From contig JBLDXI010000054.1 of NCBI GenBank assembly GCA_047495785.1, positions 868,001 through 932,000 on the forward strand: DNA of 64,000 nucleotides. Direction: 5' to 3'. Positions 34,048-45,800 of the stretch are shown here, in pieces. This DNA is from Lepidodermella squamata (lineage: Eukaryota; Gastrotricha). The notes beneath the pieces are model-generated. The model saw nothing but the letters and a program-made list of their open reading frames with translations, made no database searches and was not told the origin of the DNA. The position numbers were made by a program, and so were the translations under genes. Each line of letters opens with the position of its first letter. Position 1 is the stretch's first letter.

Positions 34048-36297
34048 ATGAACAAATTGCTTCTACTTTTTACACTGATACATAGCGCAGTTACTGAGAA
34101 CCAGAATGATCTAGTTATTCTAACCCAGCTGCCCGCCTTATTCGACAGATGCCGTTTCGCTGTAAATCTCGTCGGAGAAATCGTCAACGAGCGTAAATTG
34201 CTGCCCGGCTACCGAGTGAAATTCATGCACACAGAGGAGATATTTTACACTGCTAACACTGCAGCAGAGGGTGTTAAATTCATCGACCAATACATTCCCT
34301 CAAGCAATAACTACAAATCTCCGATAAGCATTGGCCCAATCGTTACGCCAGGTTGTAAAGCTTGGGGGTCGATCGCAAATCACATGAATATGGTGATGAT
34401 AGCCGGGTCTTGCACGGCTCCGAGCCAGACAGCTAGACGCGATCTTTACCCTAACATGTACAGAGTTCGAGGCCCGATAGAGCTAGGCCTGGTTACTCGG
34501 CTTCATTTCGTCAAGCAATTCACGCCATGGAGAAAGTTGGCAATTATCGTGGATTTGAGCAACGCATTTTCTGTTCAAAGTGGGATTCTATTTAATGGTA
34601 TCGCCACGGCTAACGGGATTAACGTCCAACTTTTCGAGGCATTTCTTGATCTCAACGGTGACTTCATGCAACTTCTTAAAAAGCAAGACATCAGAATCTT
34701 CACATTAGAAACTTCAGAAACGTTAGTATCGCAACTCTTTCTATGTGAGGCGTTCAAAAGCGGGATAACAGGGCGCCGTTTTATCTTCCTTATCCCATCT
34801 GTTGCTTTTTTCGACCCATCGCCTGGTCAGAGCTACCCAAGTGGCTGCTCAAGGGAGAATTACATCGAGCAATTGAAATCAGTGATTGTTGTTGGTTCTA
34901 TCGATGCTGCTCCTGTAGCTTCATCCCGAATGGACGCAATAGGCAACACTCAATCCGGTTTCGAGAAAATCTTATCGGAACGAGCGCAAAATCTATCGAG
35001 ATTAGGCGAATCTCTACGCACCGCATGCTACGACGCAGCTCTTCAAGCCATCATCGCACTTAATGAGACCGAGAAAAACCTATCAAAGTTAAATATGAGC
35101 CTGAAAGATTACCAGAAAAATCCGGAGCTCGTTATGAAGATTGCGAACCAAACAACTAGTTCGATTCGTTACGAAAGCTTGAGATTCAGCAACTTTCATT
35201 ACTCGAGCCGCGGAGAGTGGGACTACGAGCCTCAGGCTGTTATGACGTGGCAACAAGGCAAAGGCTTGATTGTTCGATACGTCGGAACTGTGCTAACGAA
35301 TACAACAAATTTCAACGAGCCAAATATAATTTCGTTCACAGCAATTGAAACACTCGATCCAGCTTCGATGCCTCGAGACTCGCCGGCTATTATTACTGTG
35401 ATTATGGGAGAGCCATTGTCCGTTTACGTCATTCTAACAATTGCTGCAATCGGCTTGTTCTCTTCCCAAGCTGCTTTCATGGCCAAGGGGCATATTGTCG
35501 ATGTGAAGAATCGAAAAGACGTGGCGAGGAATGCACTTTCACTTATAAGCTATTTCTGTCTGTCTTTGTCTGTCCCGCTGATTTCTACGCCATTCTATTT
35601 ACGCTCGAATGCGGTTTGTAATGTAGCGATTGTTTTTATCGTCGGTGGCGTTTCTTCGTTCATAATTGGCATAGTCATTAGGGTCATAAATTACTACGCA
35701 GTGCTGCGACGTCACAACAATATTCGACGTAGGCGAGAGCCTCATATGAATTCATTAGCCACATATTCGTCTTTCCAATCAGTTCAACCCGAAAGACCTC
35801 ATCTTGAAATTGACGTTGAAATTGGAAATGTTCGCCAAGCTGTACTTACGCTCATCTATACGGCTATTAATCTCGCAATCGTCTTAGCTTGGTTGATTGC
35901 GGACCCAGTATATGCCGATTTAGTTTCGGATTCTTTTGATCTCTACGATGAAGTTGCGGACGCTTACACAATAAGGCAATGGAAGATATGCCGATCAAAG
36001 CGAGCTTCTGCCTGGGCGGGAACTCTTGTCACTCTGAACTTTGCTTTGATTCTACTTGGCTTGATTTTTGTGCTGAAATTACAAGCCATGTTGCGGGATT
36101 TAAAAACAAATCCGGTTGTACAATTGGTTAATTTTTCGATGGCATTCACAGCAACCTTGTTCTGCGCATCTGCTGCTATTGGCTACATAATGGCACCTAG
36201 TTTTCAATATGACACCATATTATCTGTATTCTTGCTTGTAACTTCGGCATCGCACAGCTTAATGCTTCGAATACGTTATATTCCTATTTCGCGTTGA
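34048..36297 (+). CDS. GABA-B-like class C GPCR, module copy 1
   Basis: Intronless, 749 residues from the ATG at 34048 (MNKLLLLFTLIHSAVTE signal peptide); the codon at 34030 is GTG. The ligand domain (about residues 20-430) includes LPGYRVKFMH, TPGCKAWGSIANHMNMVMIAGSC, YPNMYRVRGP and PWRKLAIIVDLSN. It is followed directly by seven helices from about residue 455, without a cysteine-rich linker. The intracellular loop has NNIRRRREPHMNS. The protein is nearly the same as the one at 58055 (most residues identical). Divergent partner of LamG-EGF copy 1. AATAAA motifs follow the stop near 36366. Confidence 0.85.
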   Translation: MNKLLLLFTLIHSAVTENQNDLVILTQLPALFDRCRFAVNLVGEIVNERKLLPGYRVKFMHTEEIFYTANTAAEGVKFIDQYIPSSNNYKSPISIGPIVTPGCKAWGSIANHMNMVMIAGSCTAPSQTARRDLYPNMYRVRGPIELGLVTRLHFVKQFTPWRKLAIIVDLSNAFSVQSGILFNGIATANGINVQLFEAFLDLNGDFMQLLKKQDIRIFTLETSETLVSQLFLCEAFKSGITGRRFIFLIPSVAFFDPSPGQSYPSGCSRENYIEQLKSVIVVGSIDAAPVASSRMDAIGNTQSGFEKILSERAQNLSRLGESLRTACYDAALQAIIALNETEKNLSKLNMSLKDYQKNPELVMKIANQTTSSIRYESLRFSNFHYSSRGEWDYEPQAVMTWQQGKGLIVRYVGTVLTNTTNFNEPNIISFTAIETLDPASMPRDSPAIITVIMGEPLSVYVILTIAAIGLFSSQAAFMAKGHIVDVKNRKDVARNALSLISYFCLSLSVPLISTPFYLRSNAVCNVAIVFIVGGVSSFIIGIVIRVINYYAVLRRHNNIRRRREPHMNSLATYSSFQSVQPERPHLEIDVEIGNVRQAVLTLIYTAINLAIVLAWLIADPVYADLVSDSFDLYDEVADAYTIRQWKICRSKRASAWAGTLVTLNFALILLGLIFVLKLQAMLRDLKTNPVVQLVNFSMAFTATLFCASAAIGYIMAPSFQYDTILSVFLLVTSASHSLMLRIRYIPISR

Positions 36298-36693
36298 AGC
36301 ACCCTCACGATTGATGATTGATGGCATAAGTTGCTTAGATATTCTATGGCGATGCATTTTTATAAAATAAATGAAATAAATTCCCTGGAACCTTAAAGTT
36401 TTCCGGTTATCCACCGGTAATCTTGTCTTCGTTACCTGCTCTTTGTAAAAAGTAAAAAGGATACCCCTCAATCCATTCCATACTTCGCAGAGCTACAGCA
36501 TGTTACGATTAGAAATTGACGAAATGCGACCCTTTTTATTTCGATTTTTCACTTTTCATGCAGCATGCAAGATGCCTGCTGAAATATTATCGAAGCTCAT
36601 TGCGAGAGACAGAAGCAGGAGCTTTGCGATATGAGAAGAATTAGACATACTCCGCGACAGCAGCTGTTCCTAGGAAATGTTGCCACAATCGAT

Positions 36694-37915
36694 TTAATGA
36701 CGACGAGGTTCCACGCGCCCACGAGTCAACGTCATCGAAAACTTTTTCCGTCCTTTGTTGAGCCTATCAAAAAATGACTCGATATGAGTCGGCGTGATAC
36801 ACTGCAGCACTGAACTGATCAACCCGCCGGCCATAATGCTGAGCATTGCCAGCTTTCTTATCCAAGCAAACTCCGCCCGCCATGCACCCAGTGACCACAT
36901 ACTAACCAAGAAAGTCGAGATGAATCCTGGAATGTAACTGATGACAAAGAGTATGAATAATCCCAACGACATTTTGACGAGATATATCTCTTTCCTCTGC
37001 CATTCGGCCAGGCGGGCCACGGATTTCAAGGTGGCATAAAGGGAGGTAGGGCTAGCTTGAACAGTAAATCCGCCTCGAGATTTCTTCAAATGGTCAATGG
37101 TTTTGAAAATCTTCCAATAATTGATCCCCAAATATAACGAAGAGCTCGCGAATAATGACGCGTAGTACACGACGCCTAAGAAAGTTGTGTCGAAATCGCC
37201 ATAGAAGCTGTAATCGAAATTTCCACAAATTTGAACAGGCTGAGTTTTGTTAAATTCCTCCATTATGACCCATTTCGCAGTGAAAGTGTTCCATGGCCAC
37301 CAAGCGAAGATACCATTAAGCAGCATACACAAGCCCAGCAAAAGAAGAGTTACCCCACAAATCTCCGGGAAAATTATTGTCGAGTATTGGTTAAAAAATG
37401 ATGAAACCTTAAACTTACCTTGAAACTGTTTGGTTTATATAGTTGATTTTGTGAGACGAGATGCAGAGGCGCCTTTCGTACGAAATTGAAGCTGTGATGA
37501 GTAAACCGAACCCACCCATCGACCATATGAGCCACAAAGACGTCGTACATGCTAAAGGATCTGCCTCCCACCAACCTGTTTTAAGAGTAATCAAGAGCCC
37601 ATAACAATACGTACAGGCAAAAACGCCATCTCGAACGTGTAAGCAACAGGTGAGAATGAGAAAATCGATCTTAACCCTGCGTTGGACATAAACGATGACA
37701 TTTGTGATTGACGCGATGATCGACAGACAGGTGATAAGGTAACAAGCAACAACCCAACCTAGCCGGTCTTCCATGGCCGTTGTGGTGACGTCGTGGTAGA
37801 AAGAAATGAAATAAGGCTTTGATCGTCCGTAGCCTCGATCTGGCAAGTCGACATCGATCCAACCCCCGTTGGCTACCCGAGCTATTGGGTACGTTGAATG
37901 GGTTTGATTTTTCAT
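36694..37915 (-). CDS. Rhodopsin-like 7TM receptor with a displaced splice donor
   Basis: The family motif GGWIDVDLPDRGYGRSKPYF, the SYERRLCISS TM3 end, QICGNFDYSFYGDFDT and AEWQRKEIYLVK are all present, ending HIESFFDRLNKGR and a basic tail. Relative to paralogues, exon 1 has two extra bases (TA) in NY-KPNSFK. The usual donor (GTAAGT at 37418) would then shift frame to a stop. A GT eight bases earlier (37426, AACAGTTTCA) keeps phase 0: 37915-37427 joined to 37362-36694, 385 residues. So it is either expressed through the alternative donor or newly inactivated. Loss is confined to the intracellular loop, making function plausible. Confidence 0.65.
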
Positions 37916-38684
37916 TAGCTAGTCTTTAGAAAATAGTTCTGTATATGATTCGCACGGTAAACCGAATGTCAGAAACGATTTCTAGACTGATTTTGAGCGA
38001 CATTCCTGCTTTTAGTATCCTGTTATTTACGGCGACTACTCTTTTGCGTTTTGCTAAGAGACTCTTCCGGCTTACGGCTCATGCAAACTGATGCTTTTCT
38101 GATGCATTTGAAATGAAATTATTTTACTATAACTCTTGAAAATATTGTTCATCTCAAAGCCACTGTGACAATTGCAATCCGTGACTATATTTGGATTGTC
38201 TGATGCACAACTCTAAGTCTGCTGGTTCATCCATAGCTTGGAAATTTGAGTAAACAAAATACTAGAGGGCGATTTCCGAAGGTCTCCGTCCATAAAGTTT
38301 CAATGTTAAAAAAATGCATCGATTGGTCCGGTCGAAGTGTAAAGTGGATGCGTAGTGATCTCGCGACATACGCGACTGACTGTTTCCTGTTCTTCAACTC
38401 ACTTAACCTTGCTTTTCCCAGGTGACATGCGGCACGTTTCTCGTAACAACACTCAGAATTATCGTGACGCATGTTTTTCAAGCGCCACATTTGCCGAACC
38501 TTGAGACCGACCACGGCATATTTCGATTCAAACGTCGGTGGCCAAGAGTTCTAGCTTCAAAAACCTGATGTTAATTTAATGAAAATGGAGCATTTATTAT
38601 AAGAAAATAATGGCAGAAATGGATTTTATTTTAAAACAGCGATCCGATCCAATGAGAAAATAATTAAATTTATGGTGGATAACA
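37916..38684. other. 3' flank of module copy 2, left of the large transposon
   Basis: GCGCCACATTTGCCG...GACCGACCACGGCATATTTC (38480-38515) and GAGCATTTATT (38588) match 53990-54180 in copy 3. This shows that the middle duplicated unit began here before the 9.3-kb insertion. No gene. Confidence 0.55.
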
Positions 38685-38905
38685 TACCGTAGTTACCGAA
38701 ATATAAGCCCCCACTCGTTTAGAAGCCTGTCTCGATTAGAAGCCTAGGTAAATTGAAATTCGTCGATGCATAGTCCTATCTCGAATAGTAGAAAGCTGTT
38801 GGTTTTATTGTTTCAAAACGAAAATAAAAGCACCGGCCACGATTGGGCTTTGGGCGCATCAGAAATATCGTTATAATAATATCGTATAATATACTAGAAA
38901 AGACG

Positions 38906-38924
38906 GGCGCGCGTACCGCGCGCC
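38906..38924 (-). other. Helitron 3' terminal hairpin
   Basis: An 8-bp GC stem with a 3-nt loop (TAC), eight bases before the CTAG end. Serves as the termination signal of rolling-circle transposition in the family. Confidence 0.85.
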
Positions 38925-39005
38925 TCGTATGTTACTAATTGGCGTATACTTGTTATTTCCAAATTAAGCAGATTAAAGCGGAAGAAGGGTGTTGAAAAAC
39001 TTTTT

Positions 39006-42000
39006 TTATTTACAAAAAACTTCACGGTACACAATGTTCCGAGTAATCGGCAATTCAGTCGCTGGCCACTTCTTCACATAGCAGTAGAGATTTCGCGGGT
39101 CGGTGACGCGTGATAAGGCAACGTACAACTGTCCGTGGGAGAAAACCTCACTGCGATGCAGAGAAAGACCAACGAACTGAAAAGTTTGTCCCTGACTTTT
39201 GTTAATTGAGCAGCAGAAAGCTAACCGCACCGGAAACTGGCGGCGGCGAATAGCGATCGGCACTCCCTCTTGGTCTGAGATCAAAGGAATTCTCGGAATT
39301 TGAGCCAAATTGCCAGCGCAGGCCCCAGTCAATATGCGAGCTTCCAAGACGTTCTGGCGCATGCGGGTAATAGTCAGCCGCGTGCCATTACAAAGGCCGG
39401 ATGAGGGGTCCAGGTTGCGCAGCAACATGATGGGCGCGCCGATCTTTAAAGTCAGCCGATGAGGAGGAAGACTGGGCGGGGTGAAACTGTTGAGAACTTC
39501 TGTGGGATAGAAAGGCTTGAGATTCGGGTTCTCGACGGAATCGCAACTCAGGAAGACCTGTTCTTGTTCGGGGACGGAGCGCAATATCTGGAAAAAGACA
39601 ATGTTGGTAATGGCAACAACAGACCGCCGACAAATTCCTACCTCAGCGTTAAGGGCATCCACCTCGTCGTTACGTGCGGCAAGGATACATCGTTCCGACA
39701 AATATTGAGGTCTGCGATAGCCGCTTTTTACGTCACCATAAACGGAGTTTATCAGGTCGGAAAGCCTTTCGACACAATTAATCGGTTCCGGGAGGGAAAT
39801 CGTTTCAAGATGAAGTGGATCGGGTCCTTTAGCGACACCGTCCCCAACCGACAATAGCCAAGGTGCGAAAGAGGAAACCGCAGGGTCGGTAACGACGCGC
39901 ATGTTTTGACTCAGAGTGAGCTGTTTCACGCGATGCCAGAAAACCGATCGGGTTAAACACTGCTCAACGATTTTATGACGACCGCCTTTAGGCACAACAG
40001 GCAAGCACTGCCTGAAATCTCCGCCAATAACCGTCGTAATGCCTGTGGTGTGAAGTGGAGAAAGTTATTGAAGGAGATTTTAGTAAGTAGTAAACCTACC
40101 ACCAAAAAGAGCGTCGTTCTTCCGGATGTCTTGTAGTGTTCTGTTGACAGCTTCGAAAGTGTACCGACTCATCATGGGTCCTTCATCCCATACGATGAGC
40201 TTAGCGCGCCTGATGAGCTCAGCAACGGAACTGCGTACAGATATGGCACATGTCGATGATTCATGAATGTTGATTGGTATTTTGAATCGATAGTGCGCCG
40301 TTTTACCACCTGTCAATAGCAGAGCTGCTATGCCTGATGAAGCACACGCGAGAGCAACATGACCTTCAGAGCGAACCTAAATAAAGACAACAAATTACTT
40401 GAACCGTTATGATATAACATCAAGAAATACTACCTTAGCCAGAAGCAAGTTGAATAAGAATGTTTTGCCGCAGCCGCCATGAGCATTTAGCATGAAAACT
40501 TGGGGATCATCATTGAAGATGGCATTTTCAATGGCATCCCTCGCAACACGCTGGTCGTTATTTAAGAGTTCGGACTTTTCATTAACGAAAACCTTCAATG
40601 ATTCTCGATCGTAATCGGTCTCTTCACGCAAAACTGCAGCGGTAACCAAGTCATTGTTGACCAATGGCATGTCTGGAAAATCGGACAACGATTTCCCGTG
40701 TTGATTCAGACAATTTTCGATTTCGGAAAGGGCTTTGTTCCGCACGTAATCGGAAACGAAGGTCAAATTTTCGGCATACATGAAGTCTTCGCATAAGTTA
40801 ACTTCGAACTGCTGCCAAATGTTCTGAGGATTTGTCGGATTGCTGTACAGCAGATGCGTAGCAAAGAGACGTCTCAGTTGGACAGGCATTTGAAATTGGC
40901 ATGCCTCTATCATGCTGTGTTCGACTTCGTCCTCGTTCTCGACCAAATGACGCGCTCTGCAAGCGTCTAGGAACGTAGGGTGAAGGACTCCATCATGTGT
41001 TCGCAGGTCCTCATAGGATACTGGCCCTTTAACGACATGCAGGAGCAGTCGAAGATGATACAAATCACTGGTGGGTGGACACGTAAAAATGCGTAGTGCA
41101 TCTGGCGGGTGATGAAACTCCGGAAATTTTACTTTACCACCGCCACAGCACAGCTTGAAGACGGGAAAAGCTTTCGAACCACTACTCTTCTCGTCGAGCC
41201 AAAATTTGGCGCCGCAATGATTGCATAGGTAGTTCATGCCACCGAGATTGTGAGTTTCGGTGTCATCGGAAACCAATCCTTTCCGAGCAAGTCTGTATGT
41301 TCTTTTGGATGGTCGACGAACAGCTTCTTCCGCCTCTTGACCTAAATATCAGAAAGTAATTAGTAAAAATAATATTCATCGGGGTTGAGGCTTACCAGGG
41401 TCAAAGGTGGGATGAATTTCTTCATCATCAATTGAGCGTTGAAGCATTTCGAAAATTTCAGGAGGAAGATGCTCATCTTCATCAACATTACTGATAATCT
41501 CTGGCGGCTGTCGGTTTTCACTGTTGGGCCGTCGAGGTACTTGTTGTACAGGTCGCGGCGAAGCCAGCGGTGACAAAACAGACACTGGGCGTATCACTTG
41601 ACGCATTGTTGGTCGAATCGGAGTAGATGAGAGGCTTGCAGACCTTGCTCGGGGAGGAGGTGCAGGCGATGATGGATGGTAGATTTCAAAATATCGAGGC
41701 GGAGCCCAGATTGGTGGGCTGCATAAGTCTGGAGAACCTATTTATGCATTTTCAGATAACGAAGTTCATGGATTCTTGTGTAGAAATATTACTCGATGAT
41801 CTAACAGGCGTGAAAGAAGGAGTTGATATCAAGCGGGCAACAGGTAACGGGCGGATATGACGGACTGGTGGTGTTGCCAACACGGGTGCTTGCGGCGGAA
41901 GTCGGGAAGGGCCTAAATGTAATTAATTTGAGAAACACAGTTAGTAGGTAAATGAACTAACCGGGAACAGGTGACATAAACGCTTGCCGCACTGCAAAGA

Positions 42001-42232
42001 ACGATTTGGGTTTTATCAATGATTACTGCTTGCAAATTCTCAAACCTGAAACATTAGAGGTGGATGGTCGGTTTGGTGGTTCAGAAGGAGAGCGCTCATT
42101 TCTGGCTGGGGGCTTTGTCACATTGCTCTCAGAGTTAGAACGACTTGTTCGCTGTGCCTGTTGGTCTTTCCGCTTCTTAGCACGATAGGCGTCGCCAGCT
42201 TCTGTGAGTGTCGGCTTACGTTTCCGACCCAT
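39006..42232 (-). CDS. Helitron Pif1-type helicase, without a recognisable Rep nuclease domain
   Basis: Helicase exons: an exon ending at 40434 and running up past 41276, then 40376-40100 and 40042-39006, with 57-nt introns. Upstream exons (to 42232, MGRKRKPTLTEAGDAYRAKKRK) have uncertain borders. Domain order: basic N-terminus, zinc motif CNHCGAKFWLDE ... CCGGGKVKFPEFHHPPDAL, FTCPPTSDLYHLRLLLHVVKGP, then Pif1 motifs GGCGKTFLFN (Walker A), VWDEGPMM (motif II), GDFRQCLPV, INKSQGQTF and GQLYVALSRV. In intact Helitrons the HUH Rep region lies between the zinc motif and the DLYHLRLLL block; here they join within about 10 residues. So the Rep nuclease is deleted: a non-autonomous or degenerate copy. 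Confidence 0.8.
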
Positions 42233-42866
42233 AAACTATAGGTTAGCAGATTATAACTTCACTCTAATGACTGAAATAAGACAAATTAAGGCATATAACG
42301 GAGTAAGGATTCCAATCTTTTTGACTCGATCATCAGAGAATCGGAGAATCAAAGCTAAGATTAAAAGTTGAAATCGGAGATACCTCTCTCCGGCTCAATA
42401 ATTGCTGTAATTTTATTGTGACAGATGTTAATAAAGCAGTTTTACGGGTGAGACGATTGTTTATTCTTTTATTAAAACACATCAGAAGAACAGTTATTTC
42501 TGAATTGAGAATGCGGGAGCAGGGTTGTTCAACAGCTGCGACCGGGTTGACCGCCGGCGAGAAACTGCTTAGGAAAACACTGCGAAAAATGCTTTTCAAC
42601 CGCATTAAATGCATTTAATGTTTATTAGTAATTTCATTTATTGAAAAAAAATAATATTTAATATTTAATCGTTTTTATTTCATCCCTGCAAAGTTTATCC
42701 GAAGTCTTCTTACGTTTGTTATGTTGTTAATAATAAATGTAATATAGCACAGTATGGTACCACACACACAAAAATATCATAGGCAGAGGTAGTTTTTTCC
42801 AGAGTGATGCTCAGAGTAATATTTATTCACATTTTTTATTAATATTGCCGATATAGTTGGTCAAGA

Positions 42867-45800
42867 TTAGGTAGATGGAATAGGCGGATATGTATGCAAT
42901 TTTAGAGTCATCCGGTAATTGTAGGCGAGGGATAGTAATTTCGATAAATGTGCAGAGCCGCTAGATTCACAGCAAATTATAGAATTAATTATGTCAGTTT
43001 TATCAGGTTTCATTTCAGCGTTATTTATATTATGTAGATACGGCAAGTAGTTGCATTCTAGGTATAGGTGAGTTAAAAGTTCTACTGAGTCAGCGAAGCT
43101 ATTTAGAGATAGGACGGGATTGTTACTATTTTTATAGCAGAAAATACATCTAAGGCCGAAGTTATTTATATAGCAAAACGGTTTATGAATGGAATTAGTT
43201 CTAATCATAGCTAGCGTTTGGATATTTTTAAGTGACCAGAAAGCTTGCCGCGTACTCGAGTACATTAGTAGTTTGTCAAATTTTTCTTCAGAGTAAACAG
43301 GATTTTGATAGAGCGATTTTAGAGAAGAGGCCGTCGACAATTTGTCATTTTCGACCCATTTCTCATACCATCTCTCAAGCAGGGCTAGGCCCTCAAATTT
43401 AGATGTAGCATTGAAAATTTCTTTTCCGCCCAGTTTTTCAACATCTTCTGGTAAATTTTTGAAGATATGTTTATATAGATTTTTGTTTGAGTCAATTATT
43501 TCGAAAGCTGTCTTCAGCAGTATATGGTTGTCCTCGAATTTGAGTTTAAGAAAGTGACGTATAGCTGCTTTAGTGAGGATTAGGCTTGGAGGGTCTAGGT
43601 AGAATTCACGTTTCACGAGCTCGTCTCTCGCCGCGGCGGGAATTCGGCAGAGCTGTTTTACGAAATGAGTATTGAAAGGAAAAATTTTGGCCTTTTTTGA
43701 TTGACCCCAAAATCCTCCAGCATAGGAATAGTTGCTAACCAGATAGGAATTATAGAGAAGGTGAAACGTTTTGGGTGGTAGATATGTGGTGAACCGATCG
43801 ATCATGTTGGGTATAAAAGCGGCAATTCGTTTCGCATTCGCATTGACAACCTCCACCATTTTATCAAAATTCAAATTATTAGTAAAATAAACTCCTAGGT
43901 ATTTAAATTCTTTAACTCTTTCGAGTTGTTCGCCGTTTAGATAAAATTTTAGTTGATTATTCTCAACAAATTTCTTTTCAAAAATCAAGATTTTTGTTTT
44001 ATCGACGTTAATTATTAATGAATTTTCTTCAGCATAAGCTACTAGCTCATCCAGGAGGCTCTGCAGCTGCTCAGCGCTTTCTGCCAGTAGGACCAAGTCA
44101 TCGGCGTATAGGATTGCCAAGACTACATATTCACCGAAGGTCAAGCCAGGGAAAACTTTCATTAGGAAAGGAATGAGATCGTTTATAAAAATTGAAAACA
44201 AAAGTGGTGATAATGGGTCACCCTGTCGGACTCCCACGTTTGACTTTATTGGCTTATCGAATAGAATAGTCGATTTCATTCTAAGCAGCAATGTATTGTC
44301 GGCATACATGTTCCTAATGACCTCAATAAAGGACAAAGGCAGTCCTATTTTTCTAAGCTTCTTCATTAAGAGAGCACGGCTAATTTTGTCGAACGCATTT
44401 GAAAAATCTACGAAGGCTGTGTATATTTTCTTTTTCCTAGTAAGGTAATAAGCCACGATGGCGTAGAATAGAGTACACGCATCTACTGTGCCTATTTTTG
44501 GCGTGAATCCGAACTGTTCGGGTCGCAAAATCTTTTTAGCCGTGCACCATTCTCGCAAGCGTTTCTCTAGGATACTTGAAAATATTTTGGAAAATACTGA
44601 CAGAAGTGAGATAGGTCTATAATTTTTAGGATCTAATCGGCTGTTTTTCTTATAAATAGGGATCAGCAATGCTTTACGCCAGCATTCTGGGTATTCGCCC
44701 GTTTCAAGGATCTTAGTATATAGAACTGCTAGGAAGGGATATAAACCCCGTTTACAGCCGTCTAATTTCAGACATTCGTAGTCAATTTGGTCTATTCCGG
44801 CGCAGGAACTAGAATTAGATTTAGATATAATAAACTCTATTTCTTCTATTGATACTGGTTTTACGAGAGCTAGGTCATGTGGGTCGTTCGTAACCCGTGC
44901 TACAACTGCTGGCGACGCGGGGCTGACAGGTCCCGTTGTTGAGGCTGTGAACAGCTGGCTGAAAAAACTAATTATTTCTGTGGCATCAGGCAAATCAACG
45001 TTGGTTTCTATGCTCTTCAGACGGTCGAGTTCTTTGGCAAGTTTGAAAAAATCAGACGGGTGTGTTTCGAGTAAGTCGGCAAATTCTACGGCTTCCGCCT
45101 TCAGGCTGTCCTCAAGCTGTTCTTTTTTCAAGCGGAGTAACTGCTTGTATTCTACTTCGTGTTTATCCATCTCAGCTTTATATAGCGAGTTTGAAGGATG
45201 TCTAGTAGCTAGTTTCCTAGATTTTCTAACTATTTCACGTTTGATTTGGCATTCGCCGTCAAAAAACGATACATGCTCTGAGTTTTCTTGCCTCTGTTTT
45301 TTGAAGTATAGAGCTTTTTTACCCGTTTTATATAGCTTAAGGATTAGCGAATTCAGGGTATCGTTGCGTTCGCGCTCATCGACCTCGAACCTTTCCCACA
45401 GCGATGCGAAATAACTCTTGTTAACCCGAAAATCAACCTGATGACCAGAGATATCCTCCTCGCTATTCCCAATGTTAAGCTCGGTGTTCAAAGTCAGACA
45501 GATCGCGTAGTGATCAGAGATCCCCTCACCTAAAATTACTTCGAAATCATGAATTTTTTCGAACAGAGTCTCGGAGGCAAGCGCGTAGTCGACTACAGTG
45601 AAAGCTTGTTTATGATTGTCCCCCAATTTTTTATGCGTAAATTCGCCAAATTCATCCGAGGTTGTCGTACCGTTGACAATATAGAGACCCATTTCATCTA
45701 GTTTTTCGAAAAAGAAGTTACGATTGGAGGTACTCGATTTTGATAGTTCCATATCTCTCGATTTTCTGGGCGGTATTTGATTGTGAAAAAAATTAATATT

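Larger units (their letters stand above)
38894..42240 (-). mobile_element. Helitron-derived element (3' end and helicase; 5' end unresolved)
   Basis: The 3' terminus on the minus strand is CTAG at 38897-38894, preceded 8 nt upstream by a perfect hairpin GGCGCGCG-TAC-CGCGCGCC (38906-38924) and inserted between A and T, the textbook Helitron end. Helicase exons follow to 42232. The 5' end is not certain; TCTACACTAATAA at 47589 (minus) is a candidate, in which case the LINE sits inside the Helitron. Confidence 0.8.
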
